From positions 1 through 17,482 of the forward strand of contig JBAXFX010000021.1 of NCBI GenBank assembly GCA_037139695.1: DNA of 17,482 nt, read 5' to 3'. Position numbers and translations under genes: made by a program. The stretch is from JAAXTX01 sp037139695. GTDB lineage: Bacteria > Patescibacteriota > Minisyncoccia > Moranbacterales > UBA1568. Shown here piece by piece: positions 12,408 through 17,482 of the stretch (position 1 is the first letter of the stretch; each line of letters starts with the position of its first letter). The notes under the pieces are model-generated. The model saw nothing but the letters and a program-made list of their open reading frames with translations. It was not told where the DNA came from and made no database searches.

Positions 12408-13667
12408 TTATTTCTTCATCTTCCGGCGGATGAATGCGGGGATCTCCAGATCATCACCTTCATCGGCAAAATCCTTCGATTCGGCGCGGAGTGGCGTCGG
12501 TGCCGGCTGTATTTTTTCCTCGATAATCATCGCGGGGCTCTCCACCATGCGCCGGGTGCTTTCGAACGCGGAACGGGAGAAGATATCTTCCTCCTCTTCC
12601 GGAAGCGTAGCCGGCTTCGGATTGACAGTCGCACGCGAGACCGGTGCAGGGACGGGAGGAACGGAAGCGACGCGGGAAACGAATCCGACCGGATTGCGTT
12701 CCTTGACGCGACCGGCGTCGAATCCGGTCGCGACGACCGTGATCTGAATCTCGCCCTTATGCACCTGATCGTCCACGACGGCACCGAAGATGACCTTCGC
12801 GTTCGGATCGATGCTTTCGGTGATGATGTTCGCCGCCTCGTTGATCTCGAGCATACCGAGGTCGGCCGAGCCGGAAATATTGATGAGGACGCCCTTCGCA
12901 CCGTCGATGGACAGCTCGAGGAGCGGGCTGTTGATGGCCGCGCGGGCCGCCTCCTCGGCGCGGTTCTCGCCCGACGCGATACCGATGCCCATGAGCGCGG
13001 AGCCGCTGTCCTCCATGATCGTCCGGACGTCCGCGAAGTCGACGTTCACGATACCTGGCTTCGTGATGAGGTCCGAAATACCCTGCACACCCTGACGGAG
13101 CACGTCGTCAACGATACGGAACGCGTTGATAAGCGAGGTTTTCTTGTCGATGATGGAGAGGAGTTTGTCGTTCGGGACGGTGATAAGCGAATCCACACGG
13201 TCGCGAAGATTCGAGAGCGCCTCCTCGCCGATGGCGCGTCGCTGCGCGCCCTCGAAGGTGAACGGCTTGGTCACGATGCCGATGGTAAGCGCGCCCAGCT
13301 CTTTGGCCGTCTCGGCGACGATCGGTGCCGCGCCGGATCCGGTGCCACCGCCGAGTCCGCACGCGACGAACACCATGTCCGCCCCCTTGAGTACTTCCTG
13401 TATCTCGTCGCGGTTCTCTTCGGCTGCTTGCCGACCGATTTCCGGATTCATACCCGCACCGAGTCCCTTCGTCAGATTCTTGCCGATGTGAACTTTCTCT
13501 GCGGCTTTGGAATTGTGGAGTGCCTGCGCGTCGGTATTGATGACGACAAACTCGACTCCCTTGATCTTGGAGTCGATCATGCGCGAGACCGCGTTGCCAC
13601 CGGCCCCGCCGACGCCGACGACCTTGATTTTTGCGAATGTCTCGATGTCAGGTTTGATTTCGGCCAT
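12408..13667 (-). CDS. ftsZ: Cell division protein FtsZ
   Basis: The tubulin-like GTPase that forms the division ring. It has 419 residues. The GTP-binding core shows GVGGAGGNAV (18-27), NTDAQAL (44-50) and the tubulin signature GGGTGSGAA (106-114). The T7-loop region is NVDFADV (about 208-214). A variable, Pro/Glu-rich linker (about 325-400) is followed by the C-terminal partner-binding peptide DDLEIPAFIRRKMKK. Upstream are a TTGACA-18-TAAAGT promoter and ftsA 129 bp away, so ftsZ can be expressed separately; it has its own terminator. No SD precedes the ATG; the context is TCCGT-ATG. Confidence 0.98.
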   Translation of the reverse strand: MAEIKPDIETFAKIKVVGVGGAGGNAVSRMIDSKIKGVEFVVINTDAQALHNSKAAEKVHIGKNLTKGLGAGMNPEIGRQAAEENRDEIQEVLKGADMVFVACGLGGGTGSGAAPIVAETAKELGALTIGIVTKPFTFEGAQRRAIGEEALSNLRDRVDSLITVPNDKLLSIIDKKTSLINAFRIVDDVLRQGVQGISDLITKPGIVNVDFADVRTIMEDSGSALMGIGIASGENRAEEAARAAINSPLLELSIDGAKGVLINISGSADLGMLEINEAANIITESIDPNAKVIFGAVVDDQVHKGEIQITVVATGFDAGRVKERNPVGFVSRVASVPPVPAPVSRATVNPKPATLPEEEEDIFSRSAFESTRRMVESPAMIIEEKIQPAPTPLRAESKDFADEGDDLEIPAFIRRKMKK

Positions 13668-13728
13668 ACGGAAAGGATGCTAAAAGGATGATCGAAGTGT
13701 TTTGACCGCCTTTTGTTTTCGAAGTCCT

Positions 13729-13758
13729 ACTTTAGCACGCGGAAAAAGCGTGTGTCAA
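13729..13758 (-). promoter_or_regulatory. Promoter of ftsZ with a dyad in its spacer
   Basis: On the - strand, TTGACA (13753-13758), 18 bp, TAAAGT (13729-13734). The spacer contains the inverted repeat CACGC/GCGTG (13736-13740 and 13748-13752), which fills it almost exactly and could be an operator. Confidence 0.5.
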
Positions 13759-13796
13759 GCCGGTTTTCCCGATTTTTTTGCTTTTTACGGCCGTTT

Positions 13797-15077
13797 TCAG
13801 TCCAACGGAAGGAACTTCCGGAGCATGTCTTTCAATTTCTTTCCCGAGGAAAGCGCCCACTCCGGAACGGCCCGTTTCGCGCCGTCTGCCAGAAAGCCGA
13901 TCCCAGCGACGCTCCCGCGCGTCCGTCCGCGTTCCCGTGCGAGCAATACGAGCCCGACGGCGGTCGCGAAATCCGGACTATCCACCGAGTCGAGGATACC
14001 GCCAAGAGGCTTCGGGTAACCGATATGCGACGGGAGACGCAGCACATTCTTGGCAAGCTCGACCGCTCCCGGCAACAATGCGCCGCCGCCCGTAAAGACC
14101 GCGCCGGCCGGTAACATTCCCTCGCGTCCGCACTTTGAGAGCTCGGCATTCGCCAACCGCAGTATTTCGTCCATGCGCGCCTCGACGATTTCGGCGACAT
14201 GATGCCGCGAGACCGATTCCGTCTCATGTGAATCGAAGCGAGACAGGTCCACCTCCTCGCGCTTGCCGACCGTTTCCGGCAGTGCCGTCCCATACTGGAG
14301 CTTCACCTGCTCCGCCGTGTCGATGGATACCCGGAGTCCGATCGCGAGGTCATTCGTGACATGCGCCCCACCGACCGGCAACGTCGCGAGATGAACCAAC
14401 TCCCCTTCCTCGTACACTGTGATCGACGTCGTGCTCCCGCCGACATTCACCAAGACAACGCCGAGTTCTTTCTGTTTCGGATTGAGGATGGCTTCGGCGG
14501 CGGCCAGCGGTTCGACCGCGAAAAAATCGGGGCGGATACCGACCTGATCGAGAATGCGCCCGAGGCCTTTCATCTGGTTCATGCTCGTACCGACGACGAA
14601 CGCCTCGGCTTCGAGTCGGACACCGCGCATGCCGATGGGATCCTTGATATCCTTCTGATCGTCGAGCCGGTAGCTTTTGGGAATCACGTGCAATACCTCG
14701 CGGTTCGAGGGCAGCATGACGCGCGCCTCGACCTCGGCCATGGCACGCTCGACATCCTCTTCCGCGACCTCGCCATCGGGCCGGCTAACCGCGATAACCC
14801 CAAGCGTCTTCTGACAAAAGATATCCGTTCCGGAAACACCCACGCCGACCACGTTCGCAGTGACACCTGCCATCCGTTCCGCATGGGACACGGCCTTTGC
14901 CACGGCACCCGCGACGGCGGACGCGTCGACGACGGTTCCCCGTCGCATCCCTTCCGAGAGCATCGAGACGGCACCGAGCACACGGAGCGATTCCTCGCCC
15001 GCGATTTCCTGTGCCATGACCGCCCGCACCTGCGACGATCCGATATCGATTCCGAGATAATTTACCGTTTTCGACAT
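13797..15077 (-). CDS. ftsA: Cell division protein FtsA
   Basis: The actin-like protein that tethers FtsZ filaments to the membrane. It has 426 residues. ATPase blocks: phosphate-1 GIDIGSSQVRAV (9-20), the FtsA-specific 1C insert after about residue 80, phosphate-2 VVLVNVGGSTTSITVY (about 207-222) and the adenosine motif VFTGGGALLPG (about 324-334). The C-terminus ends in an amphipathic, basic helix GKKLKDMLRKFLPLD (about 412-426), the expected membrane-targeting sequence. It sits directly upstream of ftsZ. The ftsQ and mur genes that often precede ftsA are absent; a 300-bp intergenic region is found instead. There is a TTGTCT-17-TATACT promoter and no SD; the context is TCCGT-ATG. Confidence 0.97.
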   Translation of the reverse strand: MSKTVNYLGIDIGSSQVRAVMAQEIAGEESLRVLGAVSMLSEGMRRGTVVDASAVAGAVAKAVSHAERMAGVTANVVGVGVSGTDIFCQKTLGVIAVSRPDGEVAEEDVERAMAEVEARVMLPSNREVLHVIPKSYRLDDQKDIKDPIGMRGVRLEAEAFVVGTSMNQMKGLGRILDQVGIRPDFFAVEPLAAAEAILNPKQKELGVVLVNVGGSTTSITVYEEGELVHLATLPVGGAHVTNDLAIGLRVSIDTAEQVKLQYGTALPETVGKREEVDLSRFDSHETESVSRHHVAEIVEARMDEILRLANAELSKCGREGMLPAGAVFTGGGALLPGAVELAKNVLRLPSHIGYPKPLGGILDSVDSPDFATAVGLVLLARERGRTRGSVAGIGFLADGAKRAVPEWALSSGKKLKDMLRKFLPLD

Positions 15078-15130
15078 ACGGACAAATGGAGAATTCCTTC
15101 CCCCGTGGATGCTCCCTGCTTATACCTGTC

Positions 15131-15159
15131 AGTATACCCCGAAAACGGAGAGAAGACAA
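15131..15159 (-). promoter_or_regulatory. Promoter of ftsA
   Basis: On the - strand, TTGTCT (15154-15159), 17 bp, TATACT (15131-15136), about 54 nt before the ATG at 15077. Confidence 0.6.
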
Positions 15160-15221
15160 AACGACGGAAATGAAAAGTGTAAAATGGAAAACGAAAAGGA
15201 ATCGAATGCCTGAAAATCATC

Positions 15222-15256
15222 CGTCTTTGCAAGGAGCCTTCGACGAAGCAATCCGG
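15222..15256. repeat. Dispersed 'GAGGAGC...GACGAAGCAATCC'-type repeat
   Basis: CGTCTTTGCAAGGAGC followed by CTTCGACGAAGCAATCCGG matches, from memory, the widespread intergenic repeat with consensus CGTCATTGCGAGGAGC...GACGAAGCAATC found in many bacterial genomes. A perfect palindrome, GTCGCTCGCGAGCGAC (15261-15276), follows 4 bases later and may belong to the same unit. Confidence 0.6.
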
Positions 15257-15322
15257 TCCTGTCGCTCGCGAGCGACCGGGCCAGGCTACGATACCGAATC
15301 AACACGATCAGAGAGGCCGGGT

Positions 15323-15344
15323 CCCGCCCTTCGTGAAGAGCGGG
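15323..15344. repeat. GC-rich hairpin related to the bL28 terminator
   Basis: CCCGCCCTTC (15323-15332) pairs with GAAGAGCGGG (15335-15344) with one mismatch. The wording is nearly that of the bL28 terminator stem at 1880-1903, but there is no T-run on either strand. It lies 34 nt past the dgkA stop. Confidence 0.5.
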
Positions 15345-15377
15345 GCGGGCTCCGGGAAAAACTCCGTTTCCCTTCTC

Positions 15378-15740
15378 CTACTTCGAAAAAACCGCGATGA
15401 TATGAGGCACGAAGATAACGAGTCCGACGAACGTGGCAGCAATAGACGCGATCAGTACCGCTCCGGCCGTGAGGTCCTTGATGACCCGCACGCTCTCATG
15501 ATACTGCGGGCTCAGCACGTCCATCAGGCGCTCGAAACAGGTATTCACGATCTCGAGCGGGAGAATGACGCCGATCGTCAAAAAGACGACCGCGCGTTCC
15601 GTTATGGAAAGCGGGAGGAGAAACGAAAGGATGATGGACATCGCTCCCAACATGAACTCGATACGGAGGTTCCGCTCCGTCGAGAACGCGCTCCGAATAC
15701 CATCGGTCGCATGTCGGAAGCTTTTGGCAAATTTGGTCAT
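15378..15740 (-). CDS. dgkA: Diacylglycerol/undecaprenol kinase family protein
   Basis: A small integral-membrane kinase that phosphorylates diacylglycerol or undecaprenol, recycling lipid carriers for wall synthesis. From 15740 it has 120 residues, the normal length, with three membrane helices (about 28-45, 48-64, 92-115). Family residues are visible: FRHATDGIRSAFSTERN (8-24), Glu63-x2-Asn66-Thr67-x2-Glu70, Asp74, and the VRVIKDLTAGAVL block (85-96). The undecaprenol-kinase subgroup fits a compact bacterium better, but this is an inference. The start is uncertain: ATG 15809, 4 nt after the ybeY stop, is in frame and would add 23 residues. Neither start has a good SD. It is the last gene of the rpsU-yqeY-ybeY-dgkA run. 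Confidence 0.9.
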   Translation of the reverse strand: MTKFAKSFRHATDGIRSAFSTERNLRIEFMLGAMSIILSFLLPLSITERAVVFLTIGVILPLEIVNTCFERLMDVLSPQYHESVRVIKDLTAGAVLIASIAATFVGLVIFVPHIIAVFSK

Positions 15741-15813
15741 AAAAAATCCGTTAGATATCTCTCCCTGAGATTCTACAACGGATACGCCATCACCGCCAAC
15801 CGGAAGCATCCTA

Positions 15814-16266
15814 TCAGGGACGGAAAAGAAATTCCGTCACCTCGTCTTGGATGCGGAACATCTCCTCGCTGTGATCGAACCCGAGTAGGTGCAAAATGCC
15901 GTGCGAGACGACGAAGAGAAGCTCCTTCGAAAACGGCACGCCATCGGCATCGGCCGCGCGGCGCACGAAGTCAGGCGAAATCACAAGATCACCAAGAAAA
16001 ATACCTCCATCCGCGTCGGGACGAATCACCTCCCCTTCGTGCTCGGCAAACGACAGCACGTCCGTCGGAGCATCCTTATCACGATACGTCCGATTCAGCT
16101 CCGCGATCTCTTCATCTGGCACGAGCGCGATACCGACAGAAACCTTGCCGCATGAAAAAACAGGCGGCATCCCGCATCGGGATACCGTCTGTTTCACGAC
16201 CGCCACGAAAAAATCATCCTCGAATCCGCAGTCCGCGTTTCTCACGATGTCGAGTTCGATTTCCAT
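15814..16266 (-). CDS. ybeY: Endoribonuclease YbeY
   Basis: A zinc-dependent RNase involved in 16S rRNA 3'-end maturation and ribosome quality control. It has 150 residues. The metal site HGILHLLGFDH has His122, His126 and His132. The upstream conserved block LNRTYRDKDAPTDVLSF (57-73) and GDLVIS (92-97) are present. It begins 5 nt after the yqeY stop and ends just before dgkA. ybeY next to dgkA is a common arrangement (for example in Bacillus), and the link with rpsU makes a small ribosome-biogenesis unit. No SD precedes ATG 16266, which fits translational coupling to yqeY. Confidence 0.96.
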   Translation of the reverse strand: MEIELDIVRNADCGFEDDFFVAVVKQTVSRCGMPPVFSCGKVSVGIALVPDEEIAELNRTYRDKDAPTDVLSFAEHEGEVIRPDADGGIFLGDLVISPDFVRRAADADGVPFSKELLFVVSHGILHLLGFDHSEEMFRIQDEVTEFLFRP

Positions 16267-16271
16267 AAGCT

Positions 16272-16724
16272 CTAGGCGAGCGCTTCCTCGACGAGCTTCT
16301 TCACCGTGTTGCCGTCGGCCCGACCGGCGACCTTCTTCGCAGTCGCTCCCATAAGCTTCCCGAAGTCGGCCTTCGTCGACGCGCCGGTCTCAGCCTTCGC
16401 TTCCGCGATAAGCGTTCGGATCTCGTCGTCAGGCAGGTTCGCCGGCAGATATGCGCCGATAATCACGAGTTCGGATTCCTCGTGCTCCGCGAGGTCGGGG
16501 CGTCCGCCCGCGCGGAAACTCTCCACGCTTTCCCGGCGTTGCTTCGCGAGTCGCCGCAATACGGAAACAGACTCCGCGTCGGTAAGCTCGGTTGCCGGCT
16601 TGCGCAACTCGATCGCCTCGTTCTTGAGCGCGCTTCCAACCATGCGGAGTACGTCACGCTTCGCGGCGTCCCCCGCCTTCATGGCATCCTTAAGGTCGGC
16701 CTGCATCGTTTCGTAAAGGGTCAT
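16272..16724 (-). CDS. yqeY: GatB/YqeY domain protein
   Basis: A 150-residue YqeY-type protein, related to the tRNA-binding tail of the GatB amidotransferase subunit. It consists of an N-terminal helical part (LYETMQADLKDAMKAGDAAKRDVLRM...) and a C-terminal domain with DFGKLMGATAKKVAGRADG (about 120-138). YqeY is thought to bind tRNA and affect translation, but its role is not settled. It lies 10 nt after rpsU, a pairing seen in many bacteria, and 5 nt before ybeY. It has no SD (CCGCT-ATG), so it is probably coupled to rpsU translation. Confidence 0.94.
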   Translation of the reverse strand: MTLYETMQADLKDAMKAGDAAKRDVLRMVGSALKNEAIELRKPATELTDAESVSVLRRLAKQRRESVESFRAGGRPDLAEHEESELVIIGAYLPANLPDDEIRTLIAEAKAETGASTKADFGKLMGATAKKVAGRADGNTVKKLVEEALA

Positions 16725-16734
16725 AGCGGACGAT

Positions 16735-16989
16735 TTAACGGTTCATTTTCTTCTTGATCTCGCGAAGTGATTCGTCGTCGAACTTCCCGAATTTCTTCAG
16801 ACGACCGATTTCCTTGCGGATCTTCGTCTTGTAGAGAGCCTCGTTGCGGCGCTCCGTCTTACTCTTCTCATCGCGACGGAAACGGAGTTTGCGTGCGCGC
16901 TGAAGCGTCCCGCTCTGCTGGACACGACGCGAAAACCGCCGGATCATGCTCTCCGGTGTCTCTTTATCCTTCTTTCGTACTTGTATCAT
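16735..16989 (-). CDS. rpsU: 30S ribosomal protein bS21
   Basis: A small-subunit protein located near the 16S 3' end and anti-SD. The 84-residue product is longer than the ~70-residue E. coli form. It has the family N-terminus (MIQVRKKDKETPESMIRRFSRRVQQSG) followed by a long, very basic helical tail. A perfect 9-base SD, AAAGGAGGT (16998-17006 on the - strand), lies 8 nt before the ATG, by far the strongest SD in the window. It leads the tightly packed set rpsU-yqeY-ybeY-dgkA. The SD strength suggests bS21-dependent autoregulation (inference). Confidence 0.95.
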   Translation of the reverse strand: MIQVRKKDKETPESMIRRFSRRVQQSGTLQRARKLRFRRDEKSKTERRNEALYKTKIRKEIGRLKKFGKFDDESLREIKKKMNR

Positions 16990-16997
16990 GTATACCG

Positions 16998-17006
16998 ACC
17001 TCCTTT
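16998..17006 (-). promoter_or_regulatory. Perfect Shine-Dalgarno sequence of rpsU
   Basis: AAAGGAGGT, 8 nt before the start codon, is fully complementary to the usual 16S 3' end (ACCTCCTTT). Most neighbouring housekeeping genes show no SD at all. Confidence 0.9.
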
Positions 17007-17064
17007 CCTAGTTTTTCGATTCATATCCCCCCTTTATCTCAACCCTTTCGGGCGTCTCATGCAT

Positions 17065-17418
17065 TCATTTCACAGGACGAATCCCTTCCGAGAGTCTGGT
17101 CCCACCGATCAGGTGCAGGTGTATATGCGGTATTTCCTGCCCGCCGTCATGCCCCACCCGAAAAAGCAGTTTATACCCTTTCCCGGAAATGTTCAAGTCC
17201 CGGGCGATATCGCGCGCCGCAAGGATCATCCGCCCCGCCAGTCCCGCGTCATCGTCCGAAAGGTCGTCGATCGTCTCGATCCGGCGCTTCGGAATAATGA
17301 GGACATGCACTGGAGCCAGCGGATGAATATCATGAAACGCGATAATCTCATCCGTCTCGAATACGATATCCGCCGGAATCTCTCTCGAAATGATTTTGTC
17401 GAAGACGGTCCCTTCCAT
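17065..17418 (-). CDS. hinT: HIT family (HINT-type) purine nucleotide phosphoramidase/hydrolase
   Basis: A histidine-triad protein that hydrolyses AMP-lysine-type phosphoramidates and similar adenylates. The 117-residue product has the HINT-branch N-terminus (FDKIISREIPADIVFETD) and the mid-block HVLIIPKRRI (about 38-47). The catalytic triad is PHIHLHLIGG (about 96-105, His-x-His-x-His). I start at ATG 17418; a TTG three codons earlier (17427) is in frame. No SD is present. It lies 75 bp upstream of rpsU, and its 5' end is only 14 nt from a MITE-like element end at 17432, so its promoter must lie within or beyond that element. Confidence 0.93.
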   Translation of the reverse strand: MEGTVFDKIISREIPADIVFETDEIIAFHDIHPLAPVHVLIIPKRRIETIDDLSDDDAGLAGRMILAARDIARDLNISGKGYKLLFRVGHDGGQEIPHIHLHLIGGTRLSEGIRPVK

Positions 17419-17431
17419 ACCAAGCAAGTGT

Positions 17432-17482
17432 CTTAGTATCTATCTCAAATCTCAACGCCTATATAAGGCAAAAAATCCGCTT
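17432..17482 (+). repeat. Left end of MITE-like element (partial, cut by window edge)
   Basis: 17435-17482 aligns with 8774-8821 with three differences (17459, 17460, 17468). With CTT in front, its terminal repeat (17432-17454) is a perfect 23-base inverted match to the right ends at 31-53 and 8939-8961. The rest of this copy is outside the window. Confidence 0.9.

Larger units (their letters stand above)
15078..15377. other. Intergenic region between dgkA and ftsA with repeats
   Basis: There is no gene in these 300 bases. On the ftsA side lie its promoter and a 15-mer shared with 1349-1363. On the dgkA side lie a dispersed repeat (15222-15256), a perfect 16-bp palindrome (15261-15276) and a GC-rich hairpin (15323-15344) that may end the dgkA transcript, although it lacks a T-tail. 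Confidence 0.6.

Noticed and set aside
12759..13691. 310-residue + strand ORF opposite ftsZ
   Set aside because: A complementary-frame shadow of a strongly conserved gene; no SD or promoter fits it.
15333..16268. 311-residue + strand ORF opposite dgkA/ybeY
   Set aside because: Extremely Arg-rich, crosses two real genes and the intergenic repeat region; an antisense artefact of GC-rich sequence.
1..17482. Plasmid or other circular element because the ends share a repeat
   Set aside because: Core chromosomal genes (ftsA, ftsZ, rpsU, rpmB) and the absence of replication genes argue against it. Repeat-bounded assembly breaks explain the ends.

Overview
The window reads as a bacterial chromosome fragment, most likely from the Patescibacteria/CPR. 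Supporting traits are very short housekeeping proteins (61-residue bL28), ComEC split into two genes, many start codons without a Shine-Dalgarno (SD) sequence, and a small membrane protein of a type I recall from candidate-phylum genomes near a [FeFe] hydrogenase gene. All long reading frames work with the standard bacterial code, which argues against the UGA-as-glycine lineages. The phylum is an inference; no 16S gene is present.

Layout. Positions 1-53 are the right end of a ~188 bp terminal-inverted-repeat element. A promoter, an unrecognised 109-residue gene and a terminator follow on the + strand. Next come an M50 site-2 protease (-), bL28 (+), a PlsC-type acyltransferase (-) and a small acidic protein (+). 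From 3351 to the end, every gene is on the - strand: tspO with an upstream 210-residue membrane protein, a complete M3-type [FeFe] hydrogenase, a secreted LysM/L,D-transpeptidase, tRNA-Pro(GGG), an enlarged nucleoside diphosphate kinase and a receiver-like protein. A full copy of the terminal-inverted-repeat element (8774-8961) comes next. Beyond it lie a split comEC (channel gene plus separate membrane-anchored metallo-beta-lactamase gene), nrdR, ftsZ, ftsA, then dgkA-ybeY-yqeY-rpsU and a HIT hydrolase. The window ends inside the left end of the same element.

How the genes fit together. Four themes are visible: cell division (ftsA/ftsZ), translation and ribosome maturation (rpsU, ybeY, yqeY, bL28, tRNA-Pro), envelope and lipid work (dgkA, PlsC-type, L,D-transpeptidase, M50 protease), and fermentative hydrogen metabolism. 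DNA uptake (comEC) and nucleotide control (nrdR, ndk) complete the set. The hydrogenase maturases HydE/F/G are not here.

The less ordinary material is the non-coding architecture. It includes a MITE-like element with nested inverted repeats that also bounds both window ends, heptanucleotide repeat arrays that run exactly up to the stop codons of four genes, and a palindromic repeat family of which one copy has become an in-frame part of a membrane protein. There is also a striking contrast in SD use, with rpsU carrying a perfect 9-base SD while most neighbours have none. I found no phage, CRISPR array, transposase or defence system.
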